Assembly (NCBI GenBank): GCA_964019415.1
Contig: OZ025872.1
Location: 6,363,322-6,427,321, forward strand
DNA length: 64,000 nt
Direction: 5' to 3'
Source of the DNA: Ianthella basta
Taxonomy: Eukaryota; Porifera; Demospongiae; Verongiida; Ianthellidae
Position numbers and translations under genes: made by a program. Below, piece by piece: positions 49,341 through 61,966 of the stretch (positions within the stretch are counted from its first letter, which is position 1; each line of letters begins with the position of its first letter). The notes below the pieces were generated by a model that saw only the letters and a list, made by a program, of their open reading frames with translations, searched no databases and was not told the DNA's origin.

Positions 49341-50469
49341 GGGGAATTTCCTGTAATTAGCAATGTAGTGTAATCCTTATCCTACAACAAGGCATTTAGT
49401 GGTTATGTGATATCCATTCACGGTGTATAGCTGATGCGGGCATGTGATCAATTGTTTAGAGCTGATTGTGTCCCTGATGCCAAGTGTGTATATGGTGCCA
49501 GAGAGTGACAGTGTCACAGTGACACTTGTGACAAACATCCCCTACTCGTTTGGGTTTAAAGTCACAGTTGAAGGCAATAACAGAACAGCAACTCGTAAGG
49601 ATACACGTCAACACTTAAGTGTAGTGCAGGGACACTCACATCCCACTCCCGCCACAACTGGTGTTGACTATGACAGTGGTCCAAAGGAAGTCAGCTTCGC
49701 AGCCTCTGTCACTTCACCCGGTTCTGCTAACACCACCTTCCAGACACGCACTCACAATGTGTTTGAAGGAGAGGAGGTCTTCCTTGTGGAGCTGATGAAT
49801 GTCAGCGACGTGGGCATTGGACCTGATACAGGCTTGGTGATAATAGAGGACCAGACCAGTGAGCCGGCCAATTGGGCAGCCAGTGGGCAGGGTAGGGGCG
49901 GAGGTCATGTGTGGTCTCACCTCTCTACTGTTAGTGGTTAGATTGTCATTCGGAACATCTAGTTATGTGGTTGCCGAGGGCAACCGTATGACAGTCACCT
50001 TGGAGAGCGATGTTGCCATAGAAATGTCCTTTGAAGTCAACGTGTCCACTGTGGAGGGAACAGCAGATGGTGAATGGGGAACCCCTTTCACGTGAAGTGT
50101 TTGTGAGTGCTCCTCTCCTCCTGTCTTCAGCTGGGGCTGACTTTACAGCCCTCACCGATGTCGTGGTTACCTTTGAACCTGGGACATCTCCTGTGTCTGT
50201 CAACATCTCCACCACTTGACTTGACTTGACTTGACACTCCACACCTTGCGGCTGAAAGTGATGAGACACTGCATGTCACCTTTGTCATTCTGTCAACAGA
50301 AGCAACCGTGAACGTCATGTCTGGCAGTATTAGCAGGGCTAAAGTATTCATTGAAGACAATGAAGGTGCGTGAAGGCAATTATGTGTGTGCTGCGGGTGT
50401 GCTGTGTACAACATATGCCTGTGTGTGTGTGTGCGTATCTCTCACCATGTGTGTGTGTATGTGTATGTA

Positions 50470-50505
<36 letters not shown>

Positions 50506-51129
50506 GCAGAGTGTGTGTCTAGGCCTTGTGTTCACCAGTGGGGTGCCTGTGTGTTCTCCCCTCTCTGCCTACTGCTGCCACTGTGTCATCTGCAGCTCTC
50601 AGTGTTCAGTTTGAGAGACCAGCCTATCAAGTGGGGGAGGGAGATGGGGTGCTTGAGGTTGCCATGGTAACAAAAATCCCTTTGAGTTCTCCTTTAGGGC
50701 TCTTATCACTGCAGTGGATGAGACGGCCACAGGTGAGATATTTGTTGTCATGACAACTGGAGTGAAGATGGACAGAAGATTTTTACAATTATACATTCTC
50801 CTGTCTCCCTCCCCTCCCCCTTTCGCTCCCCTACCCCTCTCTCTCCCCTCTTCCGTCTCCCTCTCCCTCTCCCTCCCCTCCCCTCCCCTCCCCTCCCCCT
50901 CAGCCCTTACTGACTATGATGTCACTGGTTTCCTGTCCACAATTCAAAACATTCTACCTGGCTCCACACGGCATAACTTCAGTGTGAAAATCATTGAAGA
51001 TTCCACTTTTGAAGGAAATGAGAACTTCTCCCTGACACTGACTGTGCTTGACAGCGGGCCACTTGGGATCACTGTAGCAATGCCTGATGTTGCCATGGTG
51101 ACGTTTGTGGACAATGAGAGTAAGTGTAA

Positions 51130-51391
51130 TGTACACCACCGCTTAACTCCCATCACAATGTACCCCACCACACTGCACCCATCTCAGTGTACACCACCAC
51201 ACTACACCCATCTCAATGTACACCACCACACTACACCCATCACAATGTACACCACCACGCTACACCCATCTCAATGTACACCACCACACTGCACCCATCT
51301 CAATGTACACCACCACACTGCACCTATCTTAATGTACACCACCACACTACACCAATCTCAATGTACACCACCACACTGCACCCACCTCAAT
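51130..51391 (+). repeat. 29-bp minisatellite, left part
   Basis: Units beginning CAATGTACACCACCACACTG and ending CACCCATCT repeat with period 29 just after the donor of the Calx-beta exon at 51119. The array is split here by the transposable element at 51392. Confidence 0.9.
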
Positions 51392-53144
51392 CAGTGGCGG
51401 ATCCAGACATCCAATTAGGTTGGTGCCCAGGTTCCCAGGATTTTTTGAACGAGATGCTCTCTGGCAAGGGATCGTCTACTGTCAAAAGTAGTGTGCGGAT
51501 TTCGAGAACTTTAATAGCTATCGTGACATTTCTGATATGCGCATCACTGCATGCAGATGGATATCATGTGATTTTGAAACTAAGATGCTTAAATCATGGG
51601 CCATACCAGCTATAACTAGTATACATAGCTGGTAATTGATAGTATCACCACTACACTGCACAGGATCAAAAGAAGCAACTTTTAAAGCTGGTTAGACCTA
51701 GGGAAACTACTGTTTGCAGCATGTTCTGCCTACTGTGGGGTAGTTGGCTAGTGTGGGTTAGCACCATAATTATGATAGTACTATCAACTTACATGGTACA
51801 GACCCTTAAGCATCATGTGAGGTGATAATAATCTGTACAGTTAATAATAGCAATGCAGCCTATTTCAGATTAGTTGCCCAAATTTAAAGCTAAATGACAA
51901 ATGGAGTGACGTCATAACGAATGACAATAGAGGACAATGGGTGTGACGTGGTGGCAAGCAATAAAACTAATACTGACATCACACCATTTGGCTGCTCTTA
52001 ATACCTTTTGCTGTGTTGACCAACCATGTTGAAATTGACTGTGTTGTAACAATAGCAGCAGCTATCACTGAATGTTTCACAAGGTACAACAACAACAACA
52101 GAAACAGAAACTTGTATAAGTGATCAATACATGTTGACAAATTAAGTTACACACACTAACAGACTCGTTTTCAATACTGGTTAGTTTTGGTTTCTGTTTG
52201 TTGTTGTGCCAAATACGCTGTCATCATCAACATGGTAATGCCGCCAAGTCCACTTTATGAAGACCATGCAAGTTGACTGTCAACTGTTCATTTATACACT
52301 TTGCATGACTTTCTTGTCATATATACTCCCTTTTGGGAAATAAGGCTCTTTGCAATTGGCTAAAAAGGACTCTTCGAAATGTCAGCATGTGTGTGGTACA
52401 ATGCATGAACATCATTATGATTTTAAAGCAGTTGCAGTTGGCGTTTCTACATTAATTGCACACCTATCTTATCATATATTACTTTGTATGATGAAACCTG
52501 TCTAAGCTGGTCACTGTGTTAAGCAGTCACTCCTTGATACTACACGATGTAGCTAAGAGTTTCTAATGATTTTGATAGTGACTTTCTATATGGAGCACCA
52601 AATGGGAGATTCAGATTTCAAAATTTCAATGGATTTTAACCCACTGTGTATGAGATTTTAGCACAGTAAATGACTCATCGCTCTCTGGTGAGTTATGACT
52701 TCTGCAGCTAGCTAACTGGCTGGCTGCAGATTTCATTCTAGTGCACAGCTGTTTAAAACATGCAACCTCTGCCCAGGAAGAGCTCTGCATGAAAAGCATT
52801 CATTGGATACCAATAAGAGTACACTGATAACATGTTGCTCTATTTAATATTATGGAAATTTATAATTGTGCAACGTACTGATGATGTCATTATAAAATGG
52901 CGTTCAATGGGATTTGGAATGTTCTGCATTACTACATACAGCTGGTGGAACGTTTTGAACTCAAACATGCTACTTTGGAAGCACTTTCATAGTATAACTT
53001 TATGTTCTTGGTTCTTGGCTAGTAATAGGAATAATAGCTGTCACCAGTCTGAGACAAGGCTCTAATTACTTAACAATTTTCTGCTACTGCGAATGTCAAG
53101 GATGGTGCCTGAGCACCTCAGGCACCACCCTGGATCCGCCACTG
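51392..53144. mobile_element. 1.75 kb non-autonomous DNA transposon, copy 1
   Basis: Terminal inverted repeats CAGTGGCGGATCCAG and CTGGATCCGCCACTG, with TCAAT duplicated at 51387-51391 and 53145-53149. It is inserted in the 29-bp minisatellite. The TIR type resembles hAT elements; a 5-bp duplication is unusual for typical hAT (8 bp) but has been described for some hAT lineages. No transposase frame. An older palindromic MITE is nested at about 51866-52050. Confidence 0.88.
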
Positions 53145-53996
53145 TCAATGTACACCACCACACTGCACCCACCTCAATGTACACCACCACACTGCACCCA
53201 TCTCAATGTACACCACCACACTGCACCCATCTCAATGTACACCACCACACTGCACCCACCTCAATGTACACCACCACACTGCACCCACCTCAATGTACAC
53301 CACCACACTGCACCCACCTCAATGTACACCACCACACTACACCCTCCTCAATGTACACCACCACACTGCACCCATCTCAATGTACACCACCACACTGCAC
53401 CCATCTTAATGTACACCACCACACTGCACCCATCACAATGTACACCACCACACTGCATCCATCACAATGTACACCACCACACTGCACCCACCTCAATGTA
53501 CACCACCACACTGCATCCATCTCAATGTACACCACCACACTGCACCCATCTCAATGTACACCACCACACTGCACCCATCTCAATGTACACCACCACACTA
53601 CACCCATCTCAATGTACACCACCACACTGCATCCATCACAATGTACACCACCACACTGCACCCACCTCAATGTACACCACCACACTGCACCCATCTCAAT
53701 GTACACCACCACACTACACCCATCTCAATGTACACCACCACACTGCATTCATCTCAATGTACACCACCACACTGCACCCATCTCAATGTACACCACCACA
53801 CTGCACCCATCTCAATGTACACCACCACACTGCACCCATCTCAATGTACACCACCACACTGCACCCATCTCAATGTACACCACCACACTGCACCCATCTC
53901 AATGTACACCACCACACTGCACCCACCTCAATGTACACCACCACACTGCACCCATCTCAATGTACACCACCACACTGCACCCACCTCAATGTGATG
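53145..53996 (+). repeat. 29-bp minisatellite, right part
   Basis: About 29 units with few variants (CATCT/CACCT/CATCA, TGCA/TACA). Because 29 is not a multiple of 3, each forward frame cycles through the same 29-residue peptide, and none has a stop, which creates three overlapping long open frames. It ends 20 bp before the acceptor of the exon at 54017, so it is intronic. Confidence 0.93.
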
Positions 53997-54309
53997 CGGC
54001 CCTGTCCTTCATGTAGACAACAGGGTGGTTATAGGACCCGAGGATGTTGCTACAGTTACCGTTGAGGATGGAGACAGTGAGTGGGAGGGTTGTGTGGCAG
54101 AAGGCTTTGCGTATGAGAGTCCTTAGTACCTTGTCAGCTCATGTTACCATGGCAATTTATTTCCCCAATCCTAGGACCCACTGTGAACTTCAAGCACATA
54201 ACCTATACCGTGTCTGAGGGAGAAGAAGTGCACCTAGTCCTCATCCTTGACAAGGAGCCAACAACAACATTCGTGGTGGAATTTATGACAGAGGATGTCA
54301 CTGCCAACT

Positions 54310-55163
<854 letters not shown>

Positions 55164-56912
55164 CAGTGGCGGATCCAGGGTGGTGCCTGAGGTGCTCAGG
55201 CACCATCCTTGACATTCGCAGTAGCAGAAAATTGTTGAGTAATTAGAGCCTTGTCTCAGACTGGTGACAGCTATTATTCCTATTACTAGCCAAGAACCAA
55301 GAACATAAAGTTATACTATGAAAGTGCTTCCAAAGTAGCATGTTTGAGTTCAAAATGTTCCACCAGCTGTATGTAGTAATGCAGAACATTCCAAATCCCA
55401 TTGAACACCATTTTATAATGACATCATCAGTACGTTGCACAATTATAAATTTCCATAATATTAAATAGAGCAACATGTTATCAGTGTACTCTTATTGGTA
55501 TCCAATAAATGCTTTTCATGCAGAGCTCTTCCTGGGCAGAGGTTGCATGTTATAAACAGCTGTGCACTAGAATGAAATCTGCAGCCAGCCAGTTACCTAG
55601 CTGCAGAAGTCAAAACTCACCAGAGAGCGATGAGTCATTTACTGTGCTAAAATCTCATACACAGTGGGTTAAATCCATTGAAATCTTGAAATCTGAATCT
55701 CCCATTTGGTGCACCATATAGAAAGTCACTATCAAAATCATTAGAAACTCTTAGCTACATCGTGTAGTATCAAGTGACTGCTTAACACAGTGACCAGCTT
55801 AGACAGGTTTCATCATACAAAGTAATATATGATAAGATAGGTGTGCAATTAATGTAGAAACGCCAACTGCAACTGCTTTAAAATCATAATGATGTTCATG
55901 CATTGTACCACACACATGCTGACATTTCGAAGAGTCCTTTTTAGCCAGTTGCAAAGAGCCTGATTTCCCAAAAGGGAGTATATATGACAAGAAAGTCATG
56001 CAAAGTGTATAAATGAACAGTTGACAGTCAACTTGCATGGTCTTCATAAAGTGGACTTGGCTGCATTACCATGTTGATGATGACAGCGTATTTGGCACAA
56101 CAACAAACAGAAACCAAAACTAACCAGTATTGAAAACGAGTCTGTTAGTGTGTGTAACTTAATTTGTCAACATGTATTGCTCACTTATACAAGTTTCTGT
56201 TTCTGTTGTTGTTGTTGTACCTTGTGAAACATTCAGTGATAGCTGCTGCTATTGTTACAACACAGTCAATTTCAACATGGTTGGTCAACACAGCAAAAGG
56301 TATTAAGAGCAGCCAAATGGTGTGATGTCAGTATTAGTTTTATTGCTTGCCACCACGTCACACCCATTGTCCTCTATTGTCATTCGTTATGACGTCACTC
56401 CATTTGTCATTTAGCTTTAAATTTGGGCAACTAATCTGAAATAGGCTGCATTACTATTATTAACTGTACAGATTATTATCACCTCACATGATGCTTAAGG
56501 GTCTGTACCATGTAAGTTGATAGTACTATCCTAATTATGGTGCTAACCCACACTAGCCAACTACTCCACAGTAGGCAGAACATGCTGCAAACAGTAGTTT
56601 CCCTAGGTCTGACCAGCCTTAAAAGTTGCTTCTTTCGATCCTGTGCAGTGTAGTGGTGATACTATCAATTACCAGCTATGTATACTAGTTATAGCTGGTA
56701 TGGCCCATGATTTAAGCATCTTAGTTTCAAAATCACATGATATCCATCTGCATGCAGTGATGCGCATATCAGAAATGTCACGATAGCTATTAAAGTTTTC
56801 GAAATCCGCACACTACTTTTGACAGTAGACGATCCCTTGCCAGAGAGCACCTCGTTTAAAAAATCCTGGTAACCTGGGCACCAACCTAATCGGATCTCTG
56901 GATCCGCCACTG
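55164..56912. mobile_element. 1.75 kb non-autonomous DNA transposon, copy 2 (opposite orientation)
   Basis: Same ends as copy 1, with ATAGG duplicated at 55159-55163 and 56913-56917. It is near-identical to copy 1 along its whole length but inverted, only 2 kb away. Length 1749 against 1753 bp. Conserved short frames in both copies reflect recent common origin rather than coding. Confidence 0.88.
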
Positions 56913-56917
56913 ATAGG

Positions 56918-57417
56918 CACTTTATCCAATGGACTACTGTTGAATTAGCTATTACAGAACAGTGAAGGAATTAGTGCTGCACTCATAAACACTTTGACAC
57001 TGGTGATCACTTATCATATTATGCAGTTGTTTTTAGTTTCTTGTCCGAATTCCCATTAGCACTCTGCATTGATCATGTGAGCACAATATTGGAACATTGC
57101 ACTTTTGTGTATGGGATGACGTCAATGTACAATGAGAGGCATGTACACATCCACTGTACCTGTGCTGTATTCACATGATCAAGTGCAGTGGTGGGTGACA
57201 CCAGGAGTGACTGAAGTGGGACTAGAAGCCATGACATGACTGTAACATGGTGCATGTGTGTAGTAGAGTGTAGTTGGTGAAACATTGGATTGTTCTCTGT
57301 TTCTCTTGTAGTTCTTCAGATCCCAACCCACTGCCCTCCTTCCAGTGGGTCTGGTTCCTACTAGTCTACAGGCCAAGAGAAGGCAAATCGGGTAAGGCTG
57401 AGTGCTAGAGGACGTTG

Positions 57418-57489
<72 letters not shown>

Positions 57490-57603
57490 ATGTGTGTGTG
57501 TGTGTGTGTGTCCAGTGTTTGGCAGAAGCTGTGTGAGTATGCCAGAAGGGTGACAGATCTGCAGCCAACGGGTCTGGCATTTGGAAGGCTGAAAACGAGG
57601 ACG

Positions 57604-57655
<52 letters not shown>

Positions 57656-57685
57656 ATTTGTGTGTGCGTGTGCGTCCATCTGTGA

Positions 57686-57732
<47 letters not shown>

Positions 57733-57746
57733 CGTGTGCGTCCATC

Positions 57747-57809
<63 letters not shown>

Positions 57810-58746
57810 ATCCTTGGACCTTGGACCTTGGAAGATGGCCATCCATGGATGATGCCCTTCTGTGGCAGACCGAATTATGATTGACTTGGCTGAGGACCTC
57901 TTTTGCCACAAGGGTGGGTCGTCACACACTTGTGTCTAGCAATATCCTGGTAGCTATCAAGGGGTAACGTATACGCTAATGTACACTTGGCATCTTTTCA
58001 ATACATTGCATATTATATGAAACACATTTGTCCTATCCCTCATTCATATTCTGACTGACTTATTGTTCAAATGATGGTGTTAGCTAGCTAGGTTAGTAAT
58101 TTTAATGAAGCCAGGAGTCTGGACTGATGGGACACCTTGCCAAGTGGGTTTATTTGACAGCTGGGGAGGGGTTTATGGGATTATCTGGTAGTTTGGGTGT
58201 GAAAACGACGTTATGCATGTTCCCACTTTGGATCCCAATATTATTGCAGCTCACCAGGTGCAGGGGGACATGCTGAAGCTTTGACTATTGCACAAATGTG
58301 AAAATGGCCACTGGTTACGTGAGAAGTCCAGTCCTTTCACCTGTGTGTTCATCTTGTGTGCAAGTCATAACTTGATTGTGTGTTGTGTGTTGTGTGTGTT
58401 GTGTGTTCAACACATCTCACTAGTCCATCTTGTGTAACAAGTCTTACCTTGTGTAATTGTGTCTGTGTATGTATGTATGCATGAACTCTGTGTTGATGTA
58501 TTTTATATACATTACACTATAACTCTTCACTGTACAGACAAATATAATTGTGTGTGCCTTCCTTGTAAGTACAGCAGTCATTTTTGGTGAGTAACTGCTA
58601 CAGTCACATTTCCAGATCAGTTTCAAGTTTGGAATGGACGTGGTTCTTTGTTCACATGTACTATTGCATCAATTTGTGTTATTTTATAATACCCCATGCC
58701 CACCCCCACTTGCCCCGCCCCCTCACCACTTCCCCGCCCTCTCCAG
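56918..58746. other. Interval with a relic ROC-COR exon and GT microsatellites
   Basis: 57312-57391 is a third copy of the ROC-COR 87-nt exon (here 80 nt, LQIPTHCPPSSGSG then a stop). GT tracts lie at 57418-57510 and 57605-57806, and the 90-bp block shared with 46664 at 57508-57597. The remainder to 58746 shows no exon. Confidence 0.6.
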
Positions 58747-58876
58747 CCATATCCACCTTGCCCTCTCTTCGACTGATTTGGACCAACTTCCTCAACCGAG
58801 TGACCGTTGCTGGATTTGACTTTAAAATGTACCAAGCATACTCCTTTCAGCTTAATGGTCAGCTACCTAACACACA

Positions 58877-58924
58877 TACACACACACACCAACGCACGCA
58901 TGCACGCACACACACACACACACA

Positions 58925-58986
<62 letters not shown>

Positions 58987-58990
58987 CACG
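58877..58990. repeat. CA microsatellite between membrane-proximal exons
   Basis: Interrupted then pure (CA)n in the intron between exons 58747-58857 and 59078-59337. Confidence 0.92.
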
Positions 58991-59349
58991 AAGTCCATGC
59001 TGTAAGCTCCCAACACCACATCTCGCAATACTACCCCTCCCCCTTCACACCTCCCCTCCCCTCCCCTCTCCCTACAGAAATCCTCCTATGTCTGGCGTGG
59101 CTAGTCCTCCTTGTGCTGGCGATCGTAGTGCAGTCCTTGCTGAGCTGCAGACGCCCTCCCTTCCCTTTTCAGTCTCTCTACCACAAGTGGAGCCAGAAGA
59201 GGAAGATGAGGAGGGAGAGGAGAGAACTGGGCCTCAGCCACAACCAAAAGGGCCTCAGAACATTAGCAGGATCCCCACAAGAGACCAGCCCACTGTTGGG
59301 ACCCAGCACATCACGAGGATCCCACAGACTGAACTGAATACAGTGTTGT

Positions 59350-59350
<1 letters not shown>

Positions 59351-59406
<56 letters not shown>
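59351..59406. repeat. GT microsatellite after the membrane exon
   Basis: (GT)n starting about 13 bp after the stop codon at 59337, in the presumed 3' UTR. Confidence 0.92.
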
Positions 59407-59408
<2 letters not shown>

Positions 59409-59548
59409 GAGGGTACTCAGCATACATTGCTTTCAACCCATCACTGTACTGTAATTAAGTACCCATGTCAGAGGAATGTCATTAATACTGTTGACTGCCA
59501 CATACCTCTAGTGAGTGGGAGGACCGAGAGCTGGAGGTCCGCCGGTAG

Positions 59549-60812
59549 ATGGCTGAAGAGAAGTCAAGTGTCGCGGTGGGTTGTCACTGCGCTGACAGCA
59601 AGGACCCGTTTCCGCGCTATGTGCGGTATTCTGGTACTTGGCGCTGTGAGTTTGCGATCCGAGTGCGTTAAGTAATTCTTACGTATCAATTCACTAGCTA
59701 AGTTAAGTTACGTTGAGTGACTTTATCTGTTCCTTAGCTACACTTGATCGCAGTAGTAGCTAGTCAGGCGTAGCCACAGCGGAAGGGACAGCCACTCCTG
59801 TCTAAGTAGCTAGCGGTATTGTGAGTCTGTTTGTTGTGTTGTAGCTGTGTTGTGTTACTGTCCTGTGTTACTGGTGTGTGCAGTGCTGAAGACTCTACAT
59901 GTGGAGAAGGACTTCATCACTGAAGAGGAGTGCAGAAGAGTTGTGGAGGCAGAGGGCTGGTGGCGTGACGAGCTCGTTGGTACTATAGCAGTGAAGCTAC
60001 CTGGTGTGGTGAAACTGGTGATGAATGTGTTGGAGGAGTACAAGGAGAAGGAGTGGTACAGCGAGATTGCTAAGAGGATCAAATGTGAGCATACAGTGCT
60101 GCTGTTGAATAGCATGTGATTCTGCACAAGTCATTGACCGTTCATGTAGAGGGATGGTGTAGTGTTATAGGTGCTACTCACCAATATCAATGTGAGTATG
60201 AAGTGTTAGAGGATCTGGTGTACACAAGCAGACCTAACTCTGAGAGGTGACTGTGTGAGTTATCTGTAGACATAGTAAAGGTTAGCTTCGAACAGATTTC
60301 CTTGTGTAGACTGTGTGAGTGTTGCCTTCAACACCAATCCATGGACCATATCAGCATGCACCTGTTCCTCCTACCTTCAGCAGTGACTGTGTACCCACAC
60401 ACATTGTAGAGCTTTGGTATTAGCATAGTGTGCGAAATCAATGTTTTGTGTGTCCAGTCTGTGTATCAGTGCTGCTATCCCACACAGTGCTGTCAGAGTT
60501 GTACCAGGAGAAGTTGGTGACTGAGGATGAAGTGAAGAGGATGAAAGAAGAAGGAAGGTACCTGTTTAATCAACTTATCCCTATCCAGTACACCAAACCT
60601 CCAGAAGTGGTGGCCAGAACAGCTGAGTTAATGGCCAAGTTTGGGCGTAATGATGGAGCACGGCAGTTGAGAGGTTGGTGAGGTAGTCAGATTACTCAAC
60701 AGTGAAGTCAGTGTAACAGCTGAGCCAGTCCACCCTATGCCAGCCTTGACTATTGTTTTGTAGCCTCATCTAACCCATGCAGTATTGGGCACATAATTTG
60801 CCTATATTACCA

Positions 60813-60845
<33 letters not shown>

Positions 60846-61912
60846 TGTGTGTGTGTGCGTGTGTTGTGTGTGTGTGTGTGCATGTGAAACGTTCTACTGA
60901 TCTTATTGTTCAATCACTGATACGTGTTTTGCTGACCAAAGCTCCCAGACAAGTGCTTACTTGATGTATGGTAGTAACAGTGCGGGGGTAGGGGTAGGAG
61001 GGGTCTTACTTTCTGGTACCTTTTACATGTGTCCAACTGTTGAGTGTATACTGTGTAGTGAAAATGTGTACACAGCACACTGCATGAAGCAGTGAGTGGT
61101 CAAGTGATTTCTAAACTTATTCACACCCTGCAGTACTGAATGCGCTCTTCACTAGACACCTCTTAACAGCAGAAGAGTGCTCTGAGGTGGCTAGGAAGGA
61201 AAGGTGGTTGTGGAAGGATCGTCTTTGTCAAATCTTGTTAACCAAACCTGCAGAGGTAATGCAGGAAGTTGTTCAAATGCTGGAGAAACATGGCTGCCAT
61301 GTGAAGAAGGAGCTGAAGAGTGAGTTTTACTATAGTAGCACACTCGGGGAGAAGGGTCTGGTACGCTTGTGCAGAGACCCCCCGGAACTAGGGGCTGATA
61401 ATTGTATTCTACACCCACGCGTTACCAGGCAACCGCCCGCCCACAACTGCTGGTGTTGCACAAGCCATGGCAACAAAGGCCATGATCCACTTGGCGCTGA
61501 GTTTTTAGCCTTCGCAGTTTGAGCGATTTTGCTTCACAAAGCCTTTTCGTAGCAGCCTGCTACATGCCAATCTAGTCATGGCCTCCATTGCCACGGCTGG
61601 CGAAACACCAGTAGTTGTGGGCGGGCGGTTGCCTGGTAACGCGTAGGCACAGAATGCAATTATTACCCCCTAGTTCTGGGGGGTCTCTGCACAAGCGGCG
61701 CATAGGCAATGTACCCCAGACCCTTTCCCCTGGAAAGCAGTCTGGCTATGCGAAACTACTGCATAGACTGCTAATGTTGCATGTTGCCTGTTTCTCTCCC
61801 TAGCTTGTCTGACACCACCATCTTTTCCACCCTATCACCTGTTACCTCATCACTCTGCGTCACACACTTTGACACCTCCTGTCCCTGCACACACACACAC
61901 ACACACACATGC

Positions 61913-61966
<54 letters not shown>

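Noticed and set aside
52832-53065. 77-codon frame conserved in both 1.75 kb elements as a transposase remnant
   Set aside because: The two copies are nearly identical as DNA, so conservation carries no coding signal, and no transposase motif is seen.
53093-54065. Two 300-codon open frames of Thr/His/Pro repeats as genes
   Set aside because: Both follow from the 29-bp minisatellite; the array lies between a clear donor (51120) and acceptor (54016) of the Calx-beta gene.
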